The notes under the pieces are model-generated. The model did no database searches. It had not been told where the DNA came from and saw only the letters and a program-made list of their open reading frames with translations. The translations under genes were made by a program, and so were the position numbers. DNA of 6,386 nucleotides from an uncultured Tabrizicola sp. (GTDB lineage: Bacteria > Pseudomonadota > Alphaproteobacteria > Rhodobacterales > Rhodobacteraceae), in NCBI GenBank assembly GCA_937858255.1, contig CALLZQ010000066.1, forward strand, positions 1-6,386, written 5' to 3'. Position 1 is the stretch's first letter; every line of letters begins with the position of its first letter. Shown here piece after piece: positions 1 to 5,912 of the stretch.

Positions 1-1
1 A

Positions 2-373
2 ACGCTGCTGGCCAAGGACCCGGACATCAACGTGGTTTACACGATCAACGAACCCGCTGCCGAAGGGGCATTCCAGGCGCTGAAGGCCGCTGGCAAGGAA
101 GGCCAGGCGATCATCGTTTCGGTCGACGGCGGCTGCCCGGGCGTGGCCTCGGTCAAGTCGGGCGTCATCGGCGCCACCTCGCAGCAGTACCCGCTGAAGA
201 TGGCCGCGCTGGGCATCGACGCGATTGCCGCCTATGCCAAGGACGGCACCAAGCCGGCCGCCTCGGAAGGTCTGTCCTTCTTCAACACCGGCGTGAATCT
301 GGTCACTGATCAGCCGGTGGATGGCGTCCCCTCGATCGACTCGACCAAGGGCACGGAACTCTGCTGGGGCTGA
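2..373 (+). CDS. frcB: Fructose ABC transporter, periplasmic substrate-binding protein, C-terminal part (partial)
   Basis: This is the last 123 codons of a gene whose 5' end lies outside the window. The product is a periplasmic binding protein of the ribose/galactose-binding (type I periplasmic-binding fold) class, which captures sugar and delivers it to FrcC/FrcA. The fragment opens with a segment reading [17 protein letters not shown], the strand-helix typical of the C-terminal lobe. It continues with DGGCPGV and [11 protein letters not shown], and ends in the short CWG tail that I recognise from FrcB-type proteins. Fragment residues Cys45 and Cys121 (the latter two residues before the end) could form a periplasmic disulfide; that is inference. 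In related Sinorhizobium systems the transporter carries fructose and also some mannose and ribose, so exact specificity cannot be read here. The downstream permease, ATPase and kinase genes support the frc assignment. A terminator-like hairpin follows the stop codon. Confidence 0.88.
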   Translation, partial: TLLAKDPDINVVYTINEPAAEGAFQALKAAGKEGQAIIVSVDGGCPGVASVKSGVIGATSQQYPLKMAALGIDAIAAYAKDGTKPAASEGLSFFNTGVNLVTDQPVDGVPSIDSTKGTELCWG

Positions 374-401
374 TCCCCGCGCCAGTTGCGTTTGAATAGG
401 G

Positions 402-431
402 AAGGGGCGGCTTTCGGGTCGCCCCTCTTTT
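402..431 (+). terminator. Intrinsic-terminator-like hairpin between frcB and frcC
   Basis: A 7-bp perfect stem, AGGGGCG (403-409) with CGCCCCT (420-426), can be extended inward by G410-U419 and C411-G418, leaving a six-base loop. It is followed by CTTTT (427-431). It starts 29 bases after the frcB stop and lies inside the operon, before frcC. The likely role is partial termination, or protection of the frcB 3' end, so that more binding protein than permease is made. The T-run is short, which fits a leaky terminator. The structure is visible in the sequence; the partial read-through is inference. Confidence 0.7.
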
Positions 432-436
432 CCAGA

Positions 437-478
437 CCGCCGTCTGCGTTTGCGAAATCGCGCTTTACAGACGGGCGG
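437..478 (+). other. Second stem-loop in the frcB-frcC spacer
   Basis: CCGCCGTCTG (437-446) can pair with CAGACGGGCGG (468-478) as a 10-bp stem with one bulged G (475), enclosing about 21 bases. No T-run follows, so it is not a classical terminator. It lies between the terminator-like hairpin and the frcC ribosome binding site. It could stabilise a processed frcB mRNA end or shape the 5' end of the frcC message. The function is not known. Confidence 0.4.
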
Positions 479-501
479 GCCTGACCAACCATCCAGATTT
501 T

Positions 502-510
502 GGGGGGAGA
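502..510 (+). promoter_or_regulatory. Ribosome binding site of frcC
   Basis: A purine-rich GGGGGGAGA run ends 7 bases before the ATG at 518. It decides the start: the reading frame also opens at a TTG at 500, but that codon lies upstream of and overlaps this site, so initiation there would have no Shine-Dalgarno sequence. Confidence 0.65.
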
Positions 511-517
511 TCAGCCG

Positions 518-1597
518 ATGGCTTCTGAAGAGGCGCGGACCAAAACCTTATCCGATTATGAATCTGTCCTGAACAAGGCCGATACGGCTGTGGCGGCTTT
601 TGCCAAGGACGACAAGACCCTGGCGCATGTGCTGCGCGGTTATTTGCGGCGCAATCCGACACTGATCCCGGCCATCGTGCTGGTCTTGTCGATTGCCGCC
701 TTTTCCATCATCGCGCCGCGGTTTTTCGGCATGGGCGCGCTGTCGACGGTGCTGAAGCAGGTGACGGTCACCGGCTTTGTGGCGCTGGCGCAGACGCTGG
801 TGATCCTGACGGCGGGGATTGACCTGTCGGTGGGGGCCATTCTGGTGATCTCGTCGCTGATCATGGGCAATCTGGCGGTGTTTTCCGGCGTGCCGGTGCT
901 GATCGCGGTGCTGATCGGCGTGTTTTTCGGCGGGCTGATGGGGCTGGTCAACGGCCTGTTGGTCGCGCGCGTCAAGCTGCCGCCCTTTATTGTGACGCTG
1001 GGCACCCTCTCGATCTATACCGCGCTCAAGCTTTGGTATTCCGGGTCTGAATCGGTGCGCAACGCCGATATCGAGGCGAATGCGCCCAGCCTTCTGGCCT
1101 TTGGCAAGGGGTATAACATCGGCGGCGCCTCGATCACCTATGGCGGGATCATGCTGATCGTGCTGGCGGCGGTGCTGTGGTATGTGCTGAACCATACCGC
1201 CTGGGGGCGGCATGTGCATGCGGTGGGCGATGACCCCGATGCTGCGCGCCTGTCGGGTGTGCAGGTCAATCGGGTGCTGATCTCGGTCTACACCGTCGCC
1301 GGCCTGATCCTTGGTTTTGCCGCATGGATCGCAATTGGCCGCGTCGGCTCGGTCTCGCCCATTGCATTCGAGGATGTGAACCTTGCCTCGATCACCGCCG
1401 TGGTGATTGGCGGCACCTCGCTCTTTGGCGGGCGCGGGTCGATCGTCGGCTCGGTCCTCGGGGCGATGATCGTGGGTGTGTTCAACACCGGCCTCGCCCT
1501 TGCCGGCGTGGATGACTACTGGCAGATGTTTGCGGCGGGCTGTCTGGTGATTGTCGCCGTCGCGCTGGATCAATGGCTGCGGAGGGCATCGCAATGA
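518..1597 (+). CDS. frcC: Fructose ABC transporter, membrane permease
   Basis: A 359-residue inner-membrane permease of the BPD_transp_2 (RbsC/FrcC) family, close to the usual length. It forms the channel through which sugar released by FrcB passes, driven by FrcA. A cytoplasmic N-terminal stretch of about 48 mostly polar residues precedes the first hydrophobic helix (about 49-68). The family hallmark LTAGIDLSVGA sits near residues 97-107. Several further hydrophobic segments follow. The conserved cytoplasmic loop ITAVVIGGTSLFGG (about 292-305), which contacts the ATPase, comes before the last helices. The ATG at 518 is chosen because of the preceding ribosome binding site; a TTG six codons upstream is less likely. 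The stop codon overlaps the frcA start by 4 bases (ATGA, 1594-1597), indicating translational coupling. Fructose as substrate is inferred from overall FrcC resemblance and operon layout; another pentose or hexose is possible. Confidence 0.9.
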   Translation: MASEEARTKTLSDYESVLNKADTAVAAFAKDDKTLAHVLRGYLRRNPTLIPAIVLVLSIAAFSIIAPRFFGMGALSTVLKQVTVTGFVALAQTLVILTAGIDLSVGAILVISSLIMGNLAVFSGVPVLIAVLIGVFFGGLMGLVNGLLVARVKLPPFIVTLGTLSIYTALKLWYSGSESVRNADIEANAPSLLAFGKGYNIGGASITYGGIMLIVLAAVLWYVLNHTAWGRHVHAVGDDPDAARLSGVQVNRVLISVYTVAGLILGFAAWIAIGRVGSVSPIAFEDVNLASITAVVIGGTSLFGGRGSIVGSVLGAMIVGVFNTGLALAGVDDYWQMFAAGCLVIVAVALDQWLRRASQ

Positions 1598-2379
1598 GTG
1601 CTGTTCAACCCATTCTCGAAGCGCGTGGCCTGATGAAGCGCTATGGCACGGTCGTGGCCATGAACGGTGCGGATTTCGAACTGATGCCGGGCGAGATCCT
1701 TGCGGTGATCGGCGATAACGGTGCGGGCAAATCGACGCTGATCAAGGCGCTGTCGGGCGCGGTGACGCCCGACCATGGCGAGATGTTCCTCGACGGCCGC
1801 CCGGTGCGGTTCGACAGCCCCGACGATGCCCGCGATGCGGGGATCGAGACGGTCTATCAGAACCTTGCCATGTCGCCGGCGCTGTCGATTGCCGAGAACA
1901 TGTTTCTGGGCCGCGAATGGCGCAAGCCCGGGATCATGGGGCAGGTGTTTCGCCAGATGGACCGCAAACGGATGGACGATTTCGCCCGATCCAAGCTGAG
2001 CGAACTGGGTCTGATGACGATCCAGAACATCAATCAGGCGGTCGAGACGCTGTCGGGCGGGCAGCGGCGGGGCGTGGCCGTGGCGCGGGCGGCGGCCTTT
2101 GGCTCCAAGGTCGTGATCCTTGACGAGCCGACGGCGGCACTGGGCGTCAAGGAAAGTCGCCGGGTGCTGGAGCTGATCCGCGATGTGCGGGCGCGGGGCA
2201 TTCCGATCATCCTGATCAGCCACAACATGCCGCATGTGTTCGAGGTGGCGGATCGGATCCATATCCACCGTCTGGGCCGTCGGCTCTGTGTGATCGACCC
2301 CAAGGAATGCACCATGGCGGATGCGGTGGCCTTTATGACCGGCGCGAAGGTTCCCGAAGGGGTGGAAGAGCAGGCATGA
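1594..2379 (+). CDS. frcA: Fructose ABC transporter, ATP-binding protein
   Basis: A 261-residue cytoplasmic ATPase that powers sugar import through FrcC. All ABC motifs are present: Walker A GDNGAGKST at residues 40-48 (Lys46), Q-loop Gln89 in VYQNLA, signature LSGGQ at 153-157, Walker B VILDEP with Asp177-Glu178, and switch His210 in LISHNM. It carries one nucleotide-binding domain, as FrcA does, unlike the tandem-domain RbsA/XylG ATPases of about 500 residues, so it probably works as a homodimer. The start is the ATG that overlaps the frcC stop by 4 bases, with GGAGGG (1581-1586) seven bases upstream. An in-frame ATG at 1573 lies before that ribosome site and would enlarge the overlap, so it is rejected. 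The stop in turn overlaps the frcK start. The protein is intact, with no missing key residue. Confidence 0.92.
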   Translation: MSAVQPILEARGLMKRYGTVVAMNGADFELMPGEILAVIGDNGAGKSTLIKALSGAVTPDHGEMFLDGRPVRFDSPDDARDAGIETVYQNLAMSPALSIAENMFLGREWRKPGIMGQVFRQMDRKRMDDFARSKLSELGLMTIQNINQAVETLSGGQRRGVAVARAAAFGSKVVILDEPTAALGVKESRRVLELIRDVRARGIPIILISHNMPHVFEVADRIHIHRLGRRLCVIDPKECTMADAVAFMTGAKVPEGVEEQA

Positions 2380-2990
2380 CGCCCGAGGCCTTGGCCAATC
2401 TGATCCGCACACGGGCGGGTTCAACGCGGGGGCGGTTTCTGACCGCCCTTGCCGGCCCGCCGGGTGCGGGCAAATCCACCCTCTCGGCGGCGCTGGTCTC
2501 GGCCTTGGGGCCGGGCGCGCGGGTGGTGCCGATGGACGGCTTTCATTACGACGACGCGGTATTGGAGGCGCGGGGGATGCGGGCCCGCAAGGGTGCGCCC
2601 GAGACCTTTGATCTGGCCGGATTCACCCATCTGTTGCGCCGCCTGCGGGTCGAGCCAGAGGTGGCGATCCCGGTCTTTGACCGCTCGATGGAACTCTCAC
2701 GCGCGGCGGCGGATGTGGTGCTGCCCGAAGACCGGCTGCTGGTCGTCGAGGGGAATTACCTGCTGCTCGATGAACCCGGCTGGACCGATCTGGCGGGGGA
2801 GTTCGATCTGACTGTCTGGATCGACGTGCCCTTGGCCGAGTTGGAGCGGCGGCTGCTGGACCGCTGGGCGCATTACGGCAAGACCGAAGATCAGGCCCGG
2901 GCGTGGATCGCAGGCAATGACCTGCCGAACATCCGCCGCACCATCAACGGCTCGCGCCCTGCCGATGTGACCCTGCGCGCGGGCGGCTAG
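2376..2990 (+). CDS. frcK: P-loop kinase of the nucleoside/sugar kinase class (FrcK-type)
   Basis: A 204-residue cytoplasmic P-loop kinase resembling the uridine kinase/phosphoribulokinase/pantothenate kinase superfamily. Walker A reads GPPGAGKST at residues 27-35 (Lys33). MDGFHYDD (53-60) matches the superfamily's Asp-rich substrate/metal-binding strand, VVEGNYLLL (123-131) is the following core strand, and DRWAHYGKT (162-170) looks like the lid. The ATG overlaps the frcA stop by 4 bases (ATGA, 2376-2379), and GGAAGAG (2364-2370) is a plausible ribosome site. The frame remains open upstream to 2307, but a start there would lie deep inside frcA. The name follows the last gene of frcBCAK in Sinorhizobium. 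The phosphate acceptor is not shown by the sequence; fructose, another imported sugar or a nucleoside-like compound are all possible. It differs in fold from the common PfkB and ROK fructokinases. The stop shares CTAG with the opposing transporter gene. Confidence 0.8.
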   Translation: MTPEALANLIRTRAGSTRGRFLTALAGPPGAGKSTLSAALVSALGPGARVVPMDGFHYDDAVLEARGMRARKGAPETFDLAGFTHLLRRLRVEPEVAIPVFDRSMELSRAAADVVLPEDRLLVVEGNYLLLDEPGWTDLAGEFDLTVWIDVPLAELERRLLDRWAHYGKTEDQARAWIAGNDLPNIRRTINGSRPADVTLRAGG

Positions 2991-3907
2991 CCCTGCGGGG
3001 TCATCGCCTTGCGCTGTTTCGCCCGCTCGATCCCCAGCCTGCGCTCGCGCCAGATGATCAGGACGCCCGCCGTGATCACGATGGCCGCGCCGATCAGCAT
3101 GGTGCCGGTCGGCACCTCGGAAAACACGAAGTAGCCGATGGCGAGGGCAAAGATCATCGAGGCATAGTCAAAGGGTGCCACCAGCGAGGCATCGGCCTCG
3201 CGGTAGCTGGAGGTCAGGAAGATCTGGCCAAAGCCACCCATGATCCCCGCAAGGACCAAGAGCGCCGCCTCGCCCGGGCTGGGCACGACCCAGCCAAAAG
3301 GGATGGTCAAGAGCGACAGGCCCGTCGCCGTGACGGAAAACCAAAAGACGATGGCGGCGGTCTTTTCAGTCGCCACCATCTTGCGGACAAAGACCTGCGC
3401 CAGCGCGGCAAAAACCGCCCCGCCCAGCACCAGCATCGCCCCCAGCGCCTCGGCATGGCCCGCGCCGCCATCCAGCAGGGTCAGGCGTGGCCAGAGGACG
3501 GTCATCACCCCGGCCAGACCCAGTAGTACGCAGGACAGGCGGAAAAGCCGTACCTCCTCGCCCAGAAACATCGCGGCGAAGACGACCGTCAGCAGGGGGG
3601 CCGCATAGCCGATGGCCGTCACCTCGGGCAGGGGCAGATAGGCCAGACCGGCAAAGCCAAGGCCCATGGCGCAGGTGCCGGCAAAGCCGCGCCAGACATG
3701 GCCCATCGGATTGGTCGTGCGCAAACCGGTCGCCAGTTCATGCCGCATCGCCAGCCAGCCGACGATCACCGGAATGGCAAAGAAGGACCGGAAAAACACC
3801 GCCTGACCGGCCGGTACATGGTCGGCTGTGGCTTTGATCAGGGCGCTCATCACGATGAAGATAAGGACCGATACCAGCTTGTAGGTAATGCCGCGCAGCG
3901 GGCGCAT
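2987..3907 (-). CDS. EamA/DMT-superfamily transporter, substrate unknown
   Basis: A 306-residue inner-membrane protein with about ten hydrophobic helices (roughly residues 7-27, 34-54, 72-90, 95-115, 123-140, 155-173, 183-205, 212-231, 240-260 and 266-286). They form two repeated five-helix EamA domains, the standard drug/metabolite transporter layout and length. Typical signatures are the [14 protein letters not shown] segment ending in FLGEEV at the end of the first repeat, and the matching [14 protein letters not shown] in the second. The C-terminal tail is short and positively charged (RERR, RAKQRK), consistent with a cytoplasmic end. The ATG at 3907 is preceded by AGGAGAA (3912-3918 on the opposite strand) at good spacing. 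The gene converges on frcK and diverges from ade, with 151 bases between the two starts. DMT proteins often export amino acids or metabolites, but substrate and direction cannot be read from sequence. Proximity to ade makes a purine-related substrate a weak guess. Confidence 0.87.
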   Translation of the reverse strand: MRPLRGITYKLVSVLIFIVMSALIKATADHVPAGQAVFFRSFFAIPVIVGWLAMRHELATGLRTTNPMGHVWRGFAGTCAMGLGFAGLAYLPLPEVTAIGYAAPLLTVVFAAMFLGEEVRLFRLSCVLLGLAGVMTVLWPRLTLLDGGAGHAEALGAMLVLGGAVFAALAQVFVRKMVATEKTAAIVFWFSVTATGLSLLTIPFGWVVPSPGEAALLVLAGIMGGFGQIFLTSSYREADASLVAPFDYASMIFALAIGYFVFSEVPTGTMLIGAAIVITAGVLIIWRERRLGIERAKQRKAMTPQG

Positions 3908-3964
3908 GGGGTTCTCCTGTCGCGGCGAGGGGACACCCGGGCGCGCCGGGGTTCAAGCCGAGTT

Positions 3965-3979
3965 TTGTGCCCGGCACAA
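3965..3979. promoter_or_regulatory. Perfect palindrome, candidate operator
   Basis: TTGTGCCCGGCACAA is a 7+1+7 perfect inverted repeat near the middle of the divergent intergenic region, 58 bases from the transporter start and 79 from the ade start. It contains T-N11-A within a dyad, the loose consensus of LysR-type regulators. TTGT...ACAA would also suit a GntR-type dimer. No regulator gene lies in the window. The palindrome is seen directly; its role as an operator is inference. Confidence 0.5.
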
Positions 3980-4045
3980 TCTTTCGCCGCCGCGCTGCCG
4001 TTGGTTTGGCCTTTCCGCCGGCGGGCCGCTCTGCTTTGCTGGGGT

Positions 4046-4052
4046 AAAGGAG
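4046..4052 (+). promoter_or_regulatory. Ribosome binding site that fixes the ade start
   Basis: AAAGGAG ends six bases before the ATG at 4059. The ade frame stays open upstream to 3888, inside the divergent transporter gene, so this site is the main argument for the shorter protein of 582 residues. Confidence 0.75.
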
Positions 4053-4058
4053 TCGCCC

Positions 4059-5807
4059 ATGTCCGAGCTAACGTCTGATCTGCCCCCGACTGCCGCGCCA
4101 CGGATCGCGCCCGTTGCGCCCCTGGCCGACCGTATCGCCCAAGGCCGGGGTGAGGTGCCGGCGGATCTGGTGCTGAAAGGGGGGCGGGTGCTGGACCTGA
4201 TCCCCGGCGATCTGATCGAGAGCGATGTGGCGATTTGCGGTGACACCATCGTGGGCGTCTACGGCCAGTATCAGGGGCGGCGTGAGGTGGATGTCTCGGG
4301 GCGCATTCTGGTGCCGGGCTTTATCGACACGCATCTGCATATCGAAAGCTCGCTGGTGACGCCGCAGGAGTTCGGCCGCTGCGTGACGCCCCGCGGGGTG
4401 ACGACGGCGATCTGCGATCCGCATGAGATTGCCAATGTGCTGGGGGCCGAGGGGATCGCCTATTTCCAGCGGGCCAGCGAGCGGGTGCTGATGGACATCC
4501 GGGTGCAGATTTCCTCCTGCGTGCCCTCGACCCATATGGAGACAGCCGGGGCGCGGTTGGAGGCGGCGGATCTGCTGCCGTTGCGCGGGCATGCCAGCGA
4601 GATCGGGCTGGCCGAGTTCATGAACTTTCCCGGGGTGCTGATGCGCGATCCGGGGGTGATGGCCAAGCTGGCGGCTTGGCAGGGGCAGCATATCGACGGC
4701 CATGCGCCCTTGCTGCGCGGCAATGATCTGAACGGCTATATCAGCGCCGGGATCCGCACCGAGCATGAGGCGACCAGTGCCGAAGAGGGTCTCGAAAAGC
4801 TGCGCAAGGGGATGCGGGTGCTGATCCGCGAGGGCTCGGTCTCCAAAGACATGCACGCCTTGGCGCCGCTGCTGACCGAGCGACACGCGCCCTATCTGTG
4901 CCTGTGTACCGATGACCGCAACCCGCTGGACATCGCCGAGCATGGCCATCTGGATTACATGATCCGCACCCTGATCAGCCTGGGCTGCCCGCCGCTGGCG
5001 GTGTACCGCGCCGCCTCACTGAGTGCGGCCGAGGCCTTTGGGCTAAAGGATCGCGGTCTGATCGCGCCGGGCAAGCGGGCGGACATCGCGGTGATCGACA
5101 CGCTGGAGGGGTGCCATGCCCAAATGGTGCTGGCGGGGGGCGTGGTGGCCGATGCGGCGGCCTTTGCCGCCCGCGTGCCGCTGGCGCCGGTGGGTCGGCA
5201 CTCGGTCAAGGCGCCGCGGCTGGGGCCGGGGGATTTCCGCACCGGGGGCAACCGGGTGGAGACCCCGGTGATCGGCATCCTGCCCGGCAAGATCATCACC
5301 GAGCATCTGACCTATGACATCGCCCCGGTGGATGGCGACAAGCAGCCGGACCTGTCCCGCGACCTGATGAAGATTGCGGTCATCGAGCGGCATGGCAAGA
5401 ACGGCAACCGCGCGACGGGCTTTGTCAAAGGGTTCGGGTTGCAGCGGGGGGCCATCGCCTCGACCGTCTGTCACGACCATCACAATATCGCCGTGGTGGG
5501 GGCGGATGCCGGGGACATGGCGCTGGCCGCGAACCGGCTGGGCGAGATCGAGGGCGGCTTCGTCGTGGTCGAGGGCGGGCGGGTGCTGGCGGAACTGGCC
5601 TTGCCGGTGGCGGGGCTGATGAGCCTTGAGCCTTTTGAGCGGGTGCGGGACGATTTGGTGGCGTTGCGCGCGGCGGCGGCCTCGCTGGGGGTGGTGCTGG
5701 AAGAGCCGTTTCTGCAACTGGCCTTTCTTGCCCTGCCGGTGATCCCGCATCTGAAGATCACCGATATGGGCATGGTCGATGTGGACCGGTTCGAGATTAT
5801 TCCCTGA
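4059..5807 (+). CDS. ade: Adenine deaminase
   Basis: A 582-residue amidohydrolase-superfamily enzyme (EC 3.5.4.2) that converts adenine to hypoxanthine and ammonia in purine salvage; it is expected to be cytoplasmic and metal dependent. After a leader of about 20 residues and a short beta-rich domain come the metal-binding THLHIESS (His92, His94), CDPHEIANV (Asp120, His122, Glu123), [10 protein letters not shown] (Glu186), DGHAP (His215), RTEHEA (His236) and CTDDRNP (Asp285, Asp286). The order and spacing are those of adenine deaminases rather than adenosine or cytosine deaminases. The C-terminal domain carries the family HDHHN motif (472-476) and ends in a mixed domain with [12 protein letters not shown]. 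The length is within the usual range of about 560-600. The ATG at 4059 is set by AAAGGAG; the open frame upstream to 3888 would add 57 arginine- and glycine-rich residues and overlap the divergent gene. No defect is visible. The gene appears monocistronic or divergently co-regulated with the transporter. Confidence 0.95.
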   Translation: MSELTSDLPPTAAPRIAPVAPLADRIAQGRGEVPADLVLKGGRVLDLIPGDLIESDVAICGDTIVGVYGQYQGRREVDVSGRILVPGFIDTHLHIESSLVTPQEFGRCVTPRGVTTAICDPHEIANVLGAEGIAYFQRASERVLMDIRVQISSCVPSTHMETAGARLEAADLLPLRGHASEIGLAEFMNFPGVLMRDPGVMAKLAAWQGQHIDGHAPLLRGNDLNGYISAGIRTEHEATSAEEGLEKLRKGMRVLIREGSVSKDMHALAPLLTERHAPYLCLCTDDRNPLDIAEHGHLDYMIRTLISLGCPPLAVYRAASLSAAEAFGLKDRGLIAPGKRADIAVIDTLEGCHAQMVLAGGVVADAAAFAARVPLAPVGRHSVKAPRLGPGDFRTGGNRVETPVIGILPGKIITEHLTYDIAPVDGDKQPDLSRDLMKIAVIERHGKNGNRATGFVKGFGLQRGAIASTVCHDHHNIAVVGADAGDMALAANRLGEIEGGFVVVEGGRVLAELALPVAGLMSLEPFERVRDDLVALRAAAASLGVVLEEPFLQLAFLALPVIPHLKITDMGMVDVDRFEIIP

Positions 5808-5830
5808 GGCGCGAGCTGGCCGGGGACGGA

Positions 5831-5868
5831 CGGGGGCCAGCCCCCGCGCGGTTTTCCGGGAAAACCGC
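5831..5868 (+). terminator. Tandem hairpins after ade, probable terminator
   Basis: Two stems follow ade. GGGGG (5832-5836) pairs with CCCCC (5841-5845) around a 4-base loop. GCGGTTTTCC (5848-5857) mirrors GGAAAACCGC (5859-5868) with one central base; in practice this gives an 8-bp stem, GCGGTTTT/AAAACCGC, with a 5-base loop. No long T-run follows on the plus strand, so termination efficiency is uncertain. The structure is symmetric and could work in either direction. Confidence 0.55.
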
Positions 5869-5898
5869 TTCCCCCGGGATATTTAAAGACAGAAAATG
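5831..5898. repeat. Candidate Rhodobacterales intergenic repeat element
   Basis: The block consists of a GGGGGC...GCCCCC stem, a GCGGTTTTCC...GGAAAACCGC stem, then CCCCCGGGATATTTAAAGA and AGAAAATGG. I recall similar layouts, with GC-rich hairpins followed by CCCCxGxxxTATTT and an A-rich AAGA/GAAAATG tail, recurring between genes in Rhodobacterales genomes. Only one copy is in this window, so the repeat call rests on memory of the group and not on an internal comparison. Confidence 0.4.
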
Positions 5899-5901
5899 GG
5901 C

Positions 5902-5908
5902 GGGAGGT
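5902..5908 (+). promoter_or_regulatory. Ribosome binding site of the SDR gene
   Basis: GGGAGGT lies four bases before the ATG at 5913, rather close but strong. It excludes the ATG at 5896, which is out of frame, and the in-frame GTG at 5907, which overlaps the site itself. Confidence 0.6.
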
Positions 5909-5912
5909 GCGG

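Larger units (their letters stand above)
3908..4058. promoter_or_regulatory. Divergent intergenic region between the EamA transporter and ade
   Basis: These 151 bases separate the two divergently read genes and should hold both promoters. The flanks carry ribosome sites for the transporter (3912-3918, minus strand) and ade (4046-4052, plus strand). The one outstanding element is the palindrome at 3965-3979. I could not identify a convincing -35/-10 pair on either strand, so no promoter is called. Confidence 0.6.

Noticed and set aside
548..1594. 348-codon open frame on the minus strand across frcC
   Set aside because: It is the mirror of a GC-rich coding frame. The translation is rich in His, Arg, Gln and Asp with no recognisable domain, while the plus strand is a clear permease.
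2307..2375. Longer start for frcK within frcA
   Set aside because: The added residues are Gly/Arg/His-rich and unlike the family. The ATGA overlap at 2376 matches the other junction of the operon.
1570..2424. 284-codon minus-strand frame opposite frcA
   Set aside because: Its composition is typical of an antisense shadow (His/Arg-rich), and the plus strand contains all ABC motifs.
4015..4024. CCGCCGGCGG palindrome in the ade upstream region
   Set aside because: A short dyad of only G and C is expected by chance in DNA this GC-rich. The same applies to CCCGG...CCGGG at 3936-3950.
3888..4058. N-terminal extension of adenine deaminase by 57 residues
   Set aside because: It would start inside the divergent transporter gene and cross the intergenic palindrome. 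It reads as Arg/Gly/Pro-rich noise, and a good ribosome site precedes the ATG at 4059.
3980..4058. Possible -35/-10 promoter for ade using TTGGTT or TTGGCC near 4001-4011
   Set aside because: No acceptable -10 element lies 16-18 bases downstream of either, so I do not call a promoter.
4068..4949. 293-codon minus-strand frame opposite ade, and a similar one at 5043-5750
   Set aside because: Low-complexity His/Gln/Arg/Pro composition with no domain; both are explained by codon bias of ade on the plus strand.
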